From contig JAOTOL010001661.1 in the NCBI GenBank assembly GCA_034440575.1, positions 484,001 through 548,000 on the forward strand: a stretch of DNA of 64,000 nucleotides, in the 5' to 3' direction. Source of the stretch: Imbricaverruca yamaguchii (lineage: Eukaryota > Arthropoda > Thecostraca > Neoverrucidae). The notes under the pieces were generated by a model. The model was not told where the DNA came from and did no database searches. It saw only the letters and a list, made by a program, of their open reading frames with translations. Shown in pieces: positions 37,413-49,149 of this stretch. The translations under genes and the position numbers were made by a program. How positions within the stretch are numbered: position 1 is the stretch's first letter; every line of letters begins with the position of its first letter.

Positions 37413-39800
37413 TAAATTCAACGAAAGAGTTAATGCTGTTATTCTGATGTGCTCAGTTAGTGTAGAGATTAGGTAGATTTTGCGATCGCTTCTGATGTGA
37501 GAATGCAGTGCATATGCTAACATTTGAACTTTCATGCTTGCATCCGTATTACCGTCCAGATCACGTGACATGCTTCATATAAAGATCGCAATCGAAGCCT
37601 TTGTTTAGTAGCACTAAATGCATCCTAAGTGAAACGATGCTACACATCTAATGACACAATTTGGCATGAACTTAGCTAAGTAGTTGGAAGCTAAAAGGTA
37701 TGTCGCTGGCTTTTCGGGAGGCATAATTCTACCATTCTAGACATCACTAATATAGTCCTATGGCTGGTGAATATCACGGTGATACATCATGCGCATTGGA
37801 GTTAGAGTTACATGAAAAACAGTAGCCACATTCTACCCATAAATCACTTAAGACAGTATAAACCGGCGTCATTGTGATGGTGGGAACAGTTGGTCACCCC
37901 TCCATCTTTATATATATTTGACAAATCATGGTAATCTTGGTAAAGTATTAGGAGTATTTGTATTGAAGTATTTGGTTCGCCAGCATGAGAATGAACTTGC
38001 CAGGCATTTCACCAACTTAGGTGAAGTCCTTTTAGGCTAGAAGTCATTCCACAAAAATGTGCATTTATCGGTATATTTGGGATGGGACGGACCCCTTCAA
38101 GGGCGTCCGTTTATGGTAATGGCGGGCCGTGCTCCAACATTTAAATGTACCCAGACCACTCCACGCAGCCTGGATTTAAAGGTCTGGTGTGTTCAAAAAT
38201 TACCCGGGACCGATCGTGTGGCAAATAGTCATGCTTACTGTTTTGCAATACAAAATGCTATTCAATATCTATACAATCCTGTCAAAGGTAGCACAGCTCT
38301 AAGTAGGGTCCGACAGTCAGATAGGACCATTCGTTAAGCATGCCGTGAGCCATGCATTGTCAAAAATGTTAACGAGCTCCCTGTCAAATTATTTCCGGCG
38401 CAAAATTGTTAAGGCGACGGCGAAAAAAAAACCTGGTGGGCTGGGCTACCGTCACCCATGGGCGGCACCACAAATTTATAACGACGAAAGGGCGCGGTGA
38501 GTGGCGACGAGGTTTTTTAAATATAATTTTCCATGAATTGCCATAGGCACCACATTCATTTTCAAGAAGTTTTTCCAACACAGCCTTTTACCTCACCATG
38601 ACGACGACGCCCACGCAATTTCCCCACATCGGGGCGCGTAAAAAATGTTCTCCATCACTAAACAGCCCAACACGTCCACCAGCAGTCAACGTAATGCGTA
38701 ACGGTAGTTAATGCAATGATACCTGAGGTATATGCATAGGTACACAGAACATGCATTCGTAGACTATGTGACGGGGAAAAGGGTAAGTTTTGATAACCCA
38801 AGTCAGTTTTGTTGATTGGATTTGCATTTCTATCGGCATTAAATGAGCTCATGGCGGCAGTAAAGGCATATTTTGCCAATGTTCATTGAACAGTTTCAAA
38901 GGAAAATGCTTCTAAGCTTAATGAAACTCTGCTTGCTTCCCTCTGCAAACAAAAACATGGCCGGCACTTTTGCGCCCCTTTCCTCTATCATGACACACCT
39001 CCGCCGTCCTTCATCACGTGCCATTGATAGAAGATATAAGTCTTCCACGGGTAGACCCCCGGCGACCAGGTGGTCAGGTGGAAAGCATCTACGTCCTCAG
39101 TTGAATGGCTGGCCGTGCCCTTCGCTTGAGGGAGCACGACGCGCCTTTCTCTCAGACCGTGTCACCAGTAACCGACAAGTTCACGTGGGCAGCACGTGTG
39201 TACAACCCCACACCCATCAACATTAGCACTTGAATACCATCCGACCGTGGACGTGTAACCGCCTGCCGGTCAATGCTACAACACATGGACTTTACCACGA
39301 GTGTTTTCTTTTCAGCCCCCCCCACCCCTGTTCACTCGATCATAGCTACTAAATTGTTTCTGTACGCTTCTGATACATGCACTGAAACAAGATGAGTACG
39401 TATATGCCTGGATGGTTAAAAAATAAAAATTGACTGGGTATGGTAAGAGGCAAAACGACCTGATGATAAATACAATCCATACGCAATTTATTTATTTATT
39501 TCACAATGCATGCCCTCCACGTGCAGTGGCTGTTACGAACAGTCTGGGTTTAACCCACAGATATTTACAAAGAAAGGATATATTTGTGGTCAATAGTGGG
39601 AGCAGATGCGCAACAAACATTTATACGCCAACATAATACAATATCCATATCACATTCCGCACTACATACACCGTACTTGCGACACGAGCAATGATAATAT
39701 GGTACCGAAAGTTGTCACCACAACCGGTATTTTTTAAGTATCTGTCACCCACGCTCGTGGCCGAGTATCCGGTCTTTTTTTCACCTCTGCCCACCAGAAC
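37413..39800. other. Nothing recognised
   Basis: This is the remainder of the proposed intron. I see no coding exon, RNA gene or element ends. GC content varies, but open frames are short and featureless. Confidence 0.35.
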
Positions 39801-39929
39801 GCCTGCTAAATGAGGAGAATGAAAACCAAATTGCAGTATTCACATTTATGTTCCTTCGATATGCATTATTGTGTGCACAACACAGATATTTGTGTTCAAT
39901 CCTGTCACTCACTGCCCACCTCATTGCAG

Positions 39930-42197
39930 GTGTTACTTTGCGTCCTCGTGGCGGTACAGTCGAGGCCATGGGGATTCAAAGTGCCGCATTCCGTCAGTGG
40001 ACCCGGACCGATCCACCCGGGGATCACGAGGTTCGGACCTTACCAGCGGCCGCCGCCTCCCAACGTAGTGGTAGTGGTGCCGCCACCGCCCGGAGCCAAG
40101 AACGCCCCGTCAGGTGACGACGAGTCAGAGCCTGAGCCAGATCTGGCCCCGGAGCCAGGGTCTCCTTTGTCACCGGCACCGGCGCCGGCACCCCAGGCGC
40201 CCGCACCCCAAGCGCCCGCACCCCAGGCGCCCGCACCCCAGGCGCCCGCACCCCAGGCGCCCGCACCCCAGGCGCCCGCACCAGAGGAGTCTGCGCCTGA
40301 GGAGCCTGAGGAGCCTGCGCCAGAGGAGCCCGAAGAGCCCGAGGAGCCTGCTGCTCCTGTCGAACCTGTGGTGGAAAGCGGTGGCGGCGAGGCTTTGGCT
40401 GCCGGCGGCGGTGTTGGCGACGGCGATGTCGATGGTTATGAGGATGGTGACGATGATGGTGACGACGATGGTGATGATGATGGTTATGACGATGATGATG
40501 ACGATTGGGAAGATGATGGTGATGATGATGACGACGACGACGACGACGATGATGATGGTGATGATGATGATTATGATGATGACGATGATGATGACGATGA
40601 TGATGACGATGATGATGACGATGATGATGACGATGATGATGACGATGATGATGACGATGATGATGACGATGATGATGACGATGATGATGACGATGATGAT
40701 GACGATGATGATGACGATGATGATGACGATGATGATGACGATGATGATGACGATGATGATGACGATGATGATGACGATGATGATGACGATGATGATGGCT
40801 ATGGTGATGACGATGGTGATGACGATGGTGATGACGATGGTGATGACGATGGTGATGACGATGGTGATGACGATGGTGATGACGATGGTGATGACGATGG
40901 TGATGACGATGGTGATGACGATGGTGATGACGATGATGACTATGACGATGGTGACGATGATGGTGATGACGATGGTGATGACGATGATGATGACGATGGT
41001 GGTGACGATGATGATGACGATGGTGGTGACGATGGTGGTGACGATGGTGGTGACGATGGTGGTGACGATGGTGGTGACGATGGTGATGACGATGGTGATG
41101 ACTATGGTGATGACGATGGTGATGACGATGGCGATGACGATGGCGACGATGATGATGATGACGATGGTGATGACGATGGTGATGACTATGGTGATGACGA
41201 TGGCGATGACGATGGCGACGATGATGGTGATGATGATGGTGATGACGATGGTGATGACGATGGTGATGGCTATGGTGATGACGATGGTGATGACGATGGT
41301 GATGAAGATGGTGATGACGATGGTGATGACGATGGTGATGACGATGGTGATGACGATGGTGATGACGATGGTGATGACGATGGTGATGACGATGGTGATG
41401 ACGATGATGACTATGACGATGGTGACGATGATGGTGATGACGATGGTGATGACGATGATGATGACGATGGTGGTGACGATGGTGGTGACGATGGTGGTGA
41501 CGATGGTGGTGACGATGGTGGTGACGATGGTGGTGACGATGGTGGTGACGATGGTGGTGACGATGGTGGTGACGATGGTGGTGACGATGGTGGTGACGAT
41601 GGTGGTGACGATGGTGATGACGATGGTGATGACTATGGTGATGACGATGGTGATGATGATGGTTATGGTGACGACGATGGCGACGACGATGACGACGACG
41701 GTGGCGACGACGATGGCGATGATGATGGAGATGACGACAATGGCTATGACGATGGCGATGACGATGGTGATGACGGTGGTGACGACGATGGCGACGATGA
41801 TGGTGATGACGGTGGCGATGACGATGGTGACTATGATGGTGATGATGATGGTGACGACGATGGCGACGACGATGGTGACGACGGTGGCGACGACGATGGT
41901 GATGACGATGGCGATGATGATGGAGGTGACGACGATGGCGACGACGGTGGCGATGACGATGGCAACGACGGCATCGACGACGATGGTGATGGCGATGGCG
42001 ATGATGATGATGGAGGTGACGACGATGGTGATGACGATGGTGATGACGATGGTGATGGCGATGATTATGGTGATGACGGTGGCGACGACGATGGTGATGA
42101 TGGAGTTGACGATGATGGCGATGGCGATGGTGATGACTATGGTGATGATGACGTTGATGGTAGTGACGATGATGTTGGCGACGATGCTGGGTACTAG
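39930..42197 (+). CDS. Exon 2 of an extreme Asp/Gly-rich secreted protein
   Basis: With MKVL from exon 1 the product is about 759 aa. The signal peptide continues VLLCVLVAVQS with likely cleavage before RPWGF. A basic/proline segment (about 25-65) has PPPPNVVVVVPPPP. Next comes an E/P hinge and six PAPQA repeats (15-base units, about 40189-40282), then an EEPEEPAPEEP block. From residue about 175 the chain is almost only Asp and Gly with rare Tyr, including 74 consecutive Asp codons at 40575-40796 followed by long DDG, DGDD and GGD arrays. It ends DVGDDAGY. Such proteins bind calcium and are known among shell and cuticle mineral matrix proteins; that role is an inference. At DNA level the run is a GATGATGATGAC repeat, so array lengths may be assembly-dependent. 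The His-rich and Met-rich frames in the same place are shadows. Confidence 0.75.
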   Translation: MLLCVLVAVQSRPWGFKVPHSVSGPGPIHPGITRFGPYQRPPPPNVVVVVPPPPGAKNAPSGDDESEPEPDLAPEPGSPLSPAPAPAPQAPAPQAPAPQAPAPQAPAPQAPAPQAPAPEESAPEEPEEPAPEEPEEPEEPAAPVEPVVESGGGEALAAGGGVGDGDVDGYEDGDDDGDDDGDDDGYDDDDDDWEDDGDDDDDDDDDDDDGDDDDYDDDDDDDDDDDDDDDDDDDDDDDDDDDDDDDDDDDDDDDDDDDDDDDDDDDDDDDDDDDDDDDDDDDDDDDDDDGYGDDDGDDDGDDDGDDDGDDDGDDDGDDDGDDDGDDDGDDDGDDDDDYDDGDDDGDDDGDDDDDDDGGDDDDDDGGDDGGDDGGDDGGDDGGDDGDDDGDDYGDDDGDDDGDDDGDDDDDDDGDDDGDDYGDDDGDDDGDDDGDDDGDDDGDDDGDGYGDDDGDDDGDEDGDDDGDDDGDDDGDDDGDDDGDDDGDDDGDDDDDYDDGDDDGDDDGDDDDDDDGGDDGGDDGGDDGGDDGGDDGGDDGGDDGGDDGGDDGGDDGGDDGGDDGDDDGDDYGDDDGDDDGYGDDDGDDDDDDGGDDDGDDDGDDDNGYDDGDDDGDDGGDDDGDDDGDDGGDDDGDYDGDDDGDDDGDDDGDDGGDDDGDDDGDDDGGDDDGDDGGDDDGNDGIDDDGDGDGDDDDGGDDDGDDDGDDDGDGDDYGDDGGDDDGDDGVDDDGDGDGDDYGDDDVDGSDDDVGDDAGY

Positions 42198-43310
42198 TCA
42201 TCGATTAATCTGCAGTCATTCGCATACGCTGAGGGGAGGTGTGAACCGTTTCATTCGCATCCCCAAAGCAAGCAGCCAGGCATGGTTTGTTTTCCACTGC
42301 CGATTTGTAGGACTCTGCAAATGTTTCTTTGTGTTCAATTCCAAACCTATTTACAGTATCGAGGTTTCGATGAGAAGAGAAATCTGAAGAAGCTCACGAG
42401 CATAACACACCAAGAAATATTCCGCATGTTGCGAGATAAACTAGAATAGTGGTTAAATATCAGTGCAAGGCGAGTGCGTGTTGCGTGGCTTGTGGTGTGG
42501 AGTGACAAGTGCGGGTAGGGACACAGATATGCGTGATCGAATATATATGTAATTTCATTTCGTAATAGTATTCTCAGGCAAACCGCAATGTTGGATATAA
42601 TTGTTAAACAAAAACGTGATTTTTTTGTGTAGTGCCTAGCGTGTAGCACATCTCATGACCGTACAAGGTAGCCCAAGTTACGGTCTTCTTCGGCTCAAAG
42701 ACGAAACCTTGATGCTCGAGATAGTCATGCCAGGGCTCATTTTATATTGTTGTTATCGTGATGTTGAACAACATGCGAGAATTTGTAGTCTGCAGAGTGC
42801 ATGTATATGATGCTCTTTTATTGAGCTAATATAACCTCAACACATGTGAATGGTTCTGATGTGACAGTAGTGCTTTTCGTCATGGGACCATTTGATGGAG
42901 AATGGGTCAAATGTACGGTTTGAGTTTGCTGATGTTTGTGAACATATTTTTCATTGGAAACATGCATCGGCTACGTTTGCCACTTTAATGGTCAACAACT
43001 TTTTTGTTAGGTCAACCCAACCAAAATGACGCAATGTCATCACAGTACCATCAATTTTGTTTCCACCCAAGCGCCCATGTTACGGCCACGGAAATTTCTG
43101 CGCAGTTTTTCTCCACTCCATGGATCCAACCGATCATCGCTCATCAACAATATTATTAGGCAATTAACAAATGGCCCATAGTCTCGTCCCAGGGTAGGAT
43201 GCGGAGTTGGAGACATGAAGTCGTGAGATTGGAAGGGATCATATACCCGCAATGACAATGATCCTAAAATGCGACCAAGTTTTTATCATCTTAAAACGGC
43301 AATGAGGTTC
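42198..43310. other. 3' flank of the Asp-rich gene, nothing recognised
   Basis: No clear AATAAA polyadenylation signal was seen shortly after the stop. The rest is AT-rich without recognisable genes. Confidence 0.35.
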
Positions 43311-43314
43311 GGTT

Positions 43315-43690
43315 GGGGCATCCGGTCCTTGCCGGGCTGGGCGGTGTCGGTGCAGTCTGGCAGCTTCCGTGCGACTAGCGGCTTCGTCTGGGTCGAGTGA
43401 ATGTGTTCCGCCGGCCTTGAGCACCTCACTGCGCCCGCTCGGTTCGGCACACTCCGTGGCCGTCGTGCCCTGTGCCGACGGAGCTAGCTGGGGCCGGCGT
43501 GGGGCTGCCTGGCTGGTGGACTGTCGGCCTTGCTGTTCTGCCAAGCCCACTTCTCCAACAGCTCCGACTTTCCCGCCCCGCTGCGGACCGCCGACACTAC
43601 CGCATCGATATCGGCGAGGCGAAATTCCTCCACATCGCATCCGCCCGTGAGTGCAGCCAGCAGGTGGTGTGGCTATGAAGGGTTTGGGGC
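43315..43690. other. GC-rich island with open frames on both strands, unidentified
   Basis: CpG content rises sharply compared with the flanks. The minus strand is open from 43955 to 43239 and reads QQGRQSTSQAAPRRPQLAPS-type text. The plus strand is open for shorter runs. GCATCCGCCCGTGAGTGCAG at about 43637-43656 contains a donor-like GTGAGT. No protein family is recognised; it could be a first exon or promoter island of an unseen gene. Confidence 0.2.
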
Positions 43691-43699
43691 TTGAGGTGA

Positions 43700-45945
43700 A
43701 GCACTGATGGACAGGTGTGATATAGGTACCGGCGTTGGTACTGCCGCCGCTACCGGCACCCGTCCATTTACGGAACCCATCCATGTACCACCATATGATA
43801 CACCAAGAACACACACACACACGCACACATTTCCTTCCCACCGACACTCTCGGGACAGCTAGATACAAGCGGGACCCGGGTAACATCTGGGAACAATTCC
43901 GGCAGTGGTGTTTTCCGACAGCTGAATACTTGAGCCGAATTTCAGCCAGTTCCACTGGTCCATAAAACCACTCCTTGAAGCACCCTCAAGACAGTCATTG
44001 ACTCTTTTCATTGCGCACGATCATTGGGTTCCTAATATAGCTAGTTGGCCCGCGATTTTTTCCCTCCATCACGTTAGGGTTTAGCGAGTTGTACTTGCAT
44101 TGGTCACTGTGGACATGGATGTAACCACCTGGGGAGGGGGTGGGGGTGGGGGGCTGTGGGACATATCCCTCAATTTCTGAAAAGTGGCGATTTGTTCCCT
44201 CCAATTTATTTCGTCCCCCCCCAGAATCAGCTACCTGAGTAGTGAGTATGACCGACGTAAAATTATACGCAATCATTTATAAAGTGAATGAATATATATA
44301 TGCAAGATAACCACTGAAAATACTTGAAGCCGATCTAGCCAATCAACAAGCTTCACGGGCTATCTGTTGTAAAAAAAATATCCAAATGGTGAATCGGAAA
44401 GCGCTAGAAATCTCTGTTTCCGGGCATTCTTGAATAACATGAACCTTGACCATCTTATGTTCTCGCTTGGGTGGAAAGTTGTTCTTTGGGAGGCAACAAA
44501 TTTGCATTATCGCAAGGTTTTATACGCCTTAGGTTGCATTCCCCTGCGCATATATTGATATATGTTGAGGAAACGTGATTGAGCGTCCTTGGGTATCTTC
44601 AAGACCATGGAGAGGCGTCATGGACAGCTCCAAGCACGTATGTCACGTTAGCCTGGACCAGCGGTATATGGGCAAAAGATCCAGCGTGCCGTCCGCTCCC
44701 ATGCATTTTGGCCCTGGAATGAAATGCTGTAAAATGAAAAGTTGTGGATATATTTTGATAAAAGGCTGTGCAAATCCTGTTTGCGTCGGTGGCAGCCGCG
44801 TCTGGACGAGCGGAGGGTGGGTGGGGGCGGGGGGTGGGGGGAGTTGCGGTATTCAGCCACGCAGCGTAAGTGATCTCGGGTCGGTTGTCGGAGCAGATTG
44901 ATAGAAAATGTAAGGCTTCCTATATTGCATGCTTATCCTAGTGATGAAGTATTGTTTGATGACGTAATTTAGCATAAATTCCGTATTATTGGTCCGCTCA
45001 CTTTTTTGCCATATCCATTGAAATAATCTTGATACTTTTCCTCGGCAACTTCATGACTAACCATACTACCAAAAATCTGAAGTCATGTATCCCTCTGCAA
45101 CTACTAAACCCGCCAGGCAGAGAAGCAAATATTCAGATAAGGCAGCCAATTATACTTCGTGTTAAACATTAGGAAATACGACATGCACTCCAAATGGTAG
45201 TCATCAAGACCTTTGGGTTCACGTTCATCCACTTACATTTTCTGAATTAGCTAACCATCCCCAACCATTGGAGGAAGCAAGCTCCTAACCAGCAAGTAAC
45301 ATACCGCAACACTTGTTTGTCAGTAACGCTTGAGCAAGAAGCAGTAGAAGCGACTGACCGAAACAAAACAGACGGACTAGAACACTGTATACTGATGGTA
45401 CGTGACCCATATCAAGACTGACACAATAGTGCTGTACAGAAAGCTTAGTATTTTGTCAAATGCATGGCGAATGAATGAATAAATAATTGTATTGCTGTAA
45501 TTACCCTGGCTCGAACATCTTGTTCGACACATGAAAGCAATGTATACATCCGTTGACCTTCATAAGTTGTTATATTATACGTACGATGCGCCAAATAACA
45601 ATGCTGACATAAAACGGCTCGTTTTGCCGCAATTTTAAACACGCCACTATCGCATTCACAGTTTATTTTTTTGCCAGCTTACACGATTACCATAACACCC
45701 AGTGACCGCACAGTCTATGCAAACTTAACGTGTCATGCACGCTTCTTTGTGAACTCGGACAAAGAGCTATAAGGTACGCCAAGGCCTATAAACTGACAAT
45801 GACCAGCATACGCAGTTTTGACATGAACATAATATTTCAAGCACGAGTCCTATTTGTCTTCATTTTGATTAAAAACGGTTTTTCTCGTCGCGACGACTGG
45901 TAAGAGATGTGCAGTTTGATATGGTTACAGGGGTGCAGACAGAAT
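43700..45945. other. Intergenic with two G-quadruplex-type runs
   Basis: No gene is recognised. G-rich runs lie at 44131-44160 (GGGGAGGGGGTGGGGGTGGG start) and 44814-44841 (GGGTGGGTGGGGGCGGGG start), each with at least four G tracts separated by single bases. An (AC)n stretch lies near 43810. Confidence 0.6.
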
Positions 45946-45949
45946 ATAA

Positions 45950-46931
45950 TTAACACGCGAGCGTCCGAGGGGGCAGATATCTGCCCCCTCCGGTTTTTCC
46001 TCATTTGCTGCCAAACTAATCGGGTTAGCAAGGACAAACCTCGCATAGCTGTTCATTAGTCTTTTCCGCATATCCTCAGACACTTTTAATCCTGGGTCGT
46101 CTCAGGTCAGGTCACCAGGTCAGGCGAAGTGACCCAACTACTCTCGGAGTTCTAGGTGGCATAACTTCCACAATAATTGGGCGATTGATTTCAAACTTAT
46201 AACATGTCATGATCTCATCAGGGACCATAATATGTATATTGGGTTTTTTTTCCTAGCATTGACCTTAGGTCAGGTCGCGGCCATGGCTTCCCAATTATAG
46301 GGCTATGGTAAATATACAGATGTTTCCTGGTTACATATTTGCGCTCGGAATGATCTCACAACGGTTGTGGCATGTAGATAGAAGCTATGCTCAATGTTAC
46401 CGCTGACAGTTTTGCTCAGTGACCTCACCAAGGTCTCTGAGGTCACCTGAGATCACTATACATTTCTGCGCATTATATCGCACTGCATTGAGCTAGAAGG
46501 CTGAAATTACCGTCATTGTGCTTGTATAGCCAAGACGTGTCGATTGATGCATTAGATGACTTCATGACCTTGACCTGAGTTTCGGTTAACCTGACCTTAA
46601 ATTACACCGCCTGCTGTCGGTAGCGCATCTCAAGGACTGTCGAATGTTGTTCGCCGCTTGTTTCTATCTGTTACAGGTCCTGAGATATGTGTCAATATCT
46701 GAGTCCCACCCGATCCGGTCGAATTTGACCTATGATGGCCCAGTGACCTGAATGTTGACCTGAGCGAAAGAAATGACCGAAACACTTTCGATAGAAACCG
46801 TTACCAGCTATCCAACGCCGTTTTCCGTTTGTCGCTAGCTGGCATAGTTTCAGAGATCTTAGGGGGGCAGATATCTGCCCCCCCCCCGGACATGCGAAGT
46901 TGGCGCGGACCGCCGGACGTGCGAGTGTTAA
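45950..46931. mobile_element. TTAA-flanked element E3 with palindromic sub-termini
   Basis: The left end TTAACACGCGAGCGTCCGAG and the reverse of the right end TTAACACTCGCACGTCCGGC match over most of 20 bases, and both share TTAACACGCG-type starts with E1. Inside each end lies a perfect palindrome: 24 bases at 45967-45990 (half GAGGGGGCAGAT) and 22 bases at 46862-46883 (half GGGGGGCAGAT). The interior is dense in AGGTCA/TGACCT hexamers (for example 46100-46125 and 46260-46272). No transposase is present, so it would need one supplied elsewhere. The piggyBac-like assignment is inferred from TTAA and termini. Confidence 0.75.
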
Positions 46932-46934
46932 GGA

Positions 46935-47925
46935 GACCCGATCCCCGCCACCACCACCACCAGACAAAAAATGCCATGAAGCAGAGACCGCTTTCGGCGC
47001 GTTTGCCGCAACACAAATTTCTTGTTTTCCGTGGTGAACATCTCACAATATCTAATTCCATCTAGAGCATTTTGGAGTGTTAATGGGAGGGGGTCCGAGT
47101 GGTTGGCTGCACCTCTGGATGGTTATCTTCATCAGTTCTTGAGATATCAAAATAGCGCGATCTACCCAAACTGGAATTCGTATGCTTTGCGTGGCACCTA
47201 CAGCAAAAATTCGAAAGTGAACAATGCTGGTGTCAATGAAATTCGAATAGCTTAAATAATGAATGAACCTTTCGAAGCCATAACTTTTCACACTACTGGC
47301 AAAATGAACACCTCTAATGGACATCCAATGCCAGGTTATCTGGTGACTATAAACGTCACCCTACCGTACCCCAGAGGCGCAGCCAAGGCTCTTACCAACC
47401 GAAAACACGCTACATCAAAGAAGAAACTGATATTTTCACCACACAAAACCCGAAATTCTTTGCACACAAATATGCGCAAGGTGGTCCCTTTTCGTGACAT
47501 TTTATTTATCTACTTTATCTTCTGTGATAAATACTTTAAGATATTAAGATAAATTAAGATAAATACTTTATATTTATCTTAATTAATCCTGGCAATCCCC
47601 TAAATATATTTGTATGGGAAGCAACTCCCCCTTGGACGAGAAACAATTGGCGTTGACACTGGCATGTAGAAAACCTCAACTCAACTCTGGTATGTCCCGT
47701 TATTGGATATACGTACACTGCAAACATCAGATTGCCATAATTCTGGAAACTTATTTTGAGGAACATACAAATGATGCAATACAATACCTAGGCAAACCCA
47801 AGAACGCCCAATTCCCTCCACCGATCTTTGCATGTCAAGAGTTCTGCAATAGGAGGAAAAAGAACACAGACACTGGTTATTGAAGGCGCAGCCTTCAAGG
47901 ACCGGAGTGTATGACGCCACAACGA
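46935..47925. other. Intergenic, relic repeat only
   Basis: GAGGCGCAGCCAAGG at 47371 followed by GAAACTGATATTTTCA repeats the arrangement near 9671. Several near-identical AAATACTTTA/AAGATAAAT words at 47530-47585 form a small AT-rich tandem. No gene is recognised. Confidence 0.35.
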
Positions 47926-47929
47926 GGGG

Positions 47930-48112
47930 GCGGGGATAGCCGAGTCGTTAAGGTGTTGGGCTCTGGGCACTAAAGGCTCCGGGTTCAACACTAGCGCCGC
48001 TCGGGACATTTCCCAATCCCGCGACCCACCGGCGAAACAGTATGGGCGGCGCCATTAGCCGTGAATGTGCATGAAGTGCGTTGTGAACCACCCAATAAAC
48101 AAATAAACGTCA
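47930..48112 (+). mobile_element. tRNA-derived SINE, family C, copy 3
   Basis: The head is GGGGATAGCCGAGTCGTTAA (box A) with CCGGGTTCAACACTAG (box B). The body has CCCAATCCCGCGACCCACCG and GGCGGCGCCATTAGCCGTGA. The tail CCAATAAACAAATAAAC is the AAAC-type 3' end. It is the only plus-strand copy of this family in the window. Confidence 0.87.
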
Positions 48113-48784
48113 CAACAACTGCCTCTTGCCGCACACTGTGTTGTGCACCAATGTTCACCTCTACGAGATGCCACAGAAGGCATTTGCGGTCGGCTCACAC
48201 TCTTTTTGCCGATAAAGATACGCTGTGCGATTTTGTTCTTGCAGCACAGAACCCAGCGGCACTGTCAGGGTAGTCTCAAGACGGAGGAGGAAAGCTAATG
48301 TTAAAGGTGTGAAATTTGCTAGCGTCTGACAGCGATAGGGAAGTAAGAAAAGCTATTTTCACGCGCATTTATGCACATGTACCTGACGTGTGTGAGCTAT
48401 TGAAGTTCCATCGCCTGTCCCTTGAATTCCTAGTCAAATAGCTGGATAGCTGGATAATAGCTGAATAATAATAATCAAGCTATACTTGCAAAAAATGATT
48501 TGTTGATCAACTTAGCTAAAATGTCGTCCAGCAGGATTGTTTACAATCACGAGAAGCCTTGCTTTGTCTATGATGCCGGTGATTATCAAAATACTCAGGT
48601 GAAAGCAAACTCGGAACACAGACACTAGGATAGCGGGAAGAAAGCATAGGAGAATGAAAATGTAAGATGTCATGGGATGCATGAAGCTGATGACCTTGCA
48701 TTCTGCCAAAGCGCTGCAGAAATATATACGATCGAGTGTTCAGAGAGGAAACGAGGATAACATGACAACTGCGGGCATGACGAA

Positions 48785-49140
48785 CTGACTCACTCGTAAG
48801 CAGACTTGTGCTCGACTCGAGTTGAATCGAGAATCGACTCATGAATCAATGATGTTTGGATGAGTCGCGAGTTCAATCGATTCTTTTCCCCAAAATATAT
48901 CTTGAGTCGTGGGTTGAATTATATCTTTAAAAAAAATGAGTCGAATCATGAGTCAATCATTCGAATATCATGCGTGAGCAGTGCACACTGAATCATGTGG
49001 CTGATGAGTCTAATATCACTGAGTCGGATCTGAATCGATTCAAATTTCTGTCAGTCTGTTTGCGTCGCGAGTCGAACCAGATCTCAAGATCTATGAGTCA
49101 CACGTGAGCCGACTGAAAACATTTGAGTCGAGCGCAAATT
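48785..49140. repeat. Degenerate TGAGTCG/AATCGA-rich repeat
   Basis: At least ten TGAGTC or GACTCA hexamers and several AATCGA/TCGATT words occur in about 350 bases, for example GACTCGAGTTGAATCGAGAA, GAATCATGAGTCAATCATTC and ATCTGAATCGATTCAAAT. Spacing is irregular (about 25-40 bases). It is either a decayed satellite or a clustered binding-site array. Confidence 0.7.
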
Positions 49141-49149
49141 TACTCGTAA

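Larger units (their letters stand above)
30691..39929 (+). other. Probable intron of the Asp-rich protein gene
   Basis: It is bounded by a GTAAGT donor and a pyrimidine-containing TGCCCACCTCATTGCAG acceptor. The contents are listed separately: SINE cluster 31925-32505, CA/TA repeat 33913-33960, CR1-like LINE 34013-36260 with a SINE inside, and a repeat at 36310-37412. I saw no other coding exon in 30.7-31.9, 32.5-33.9 or 37.4-39.8 kb. Confidence 0.5.

Noticed and set aside
39810..39929. In-frame extension upstream of the Asp-rich exon
   Set aside because: It would place charged and Cys/His-rich residues before the hydrophobic signal core. A clear acceptor at 39929 and the MKVL exon explain the start better.
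40024..42201. His/Arg-rich minus-strand protein and Met/Thr/Val-rich plus-strand frame
   Set aside because: Both are shadows of the GAT/GAC/GGT repeat that codes the Asp/Gly protein. Only the Asp frame is preceded by a signal peptide and a splice acceptor.
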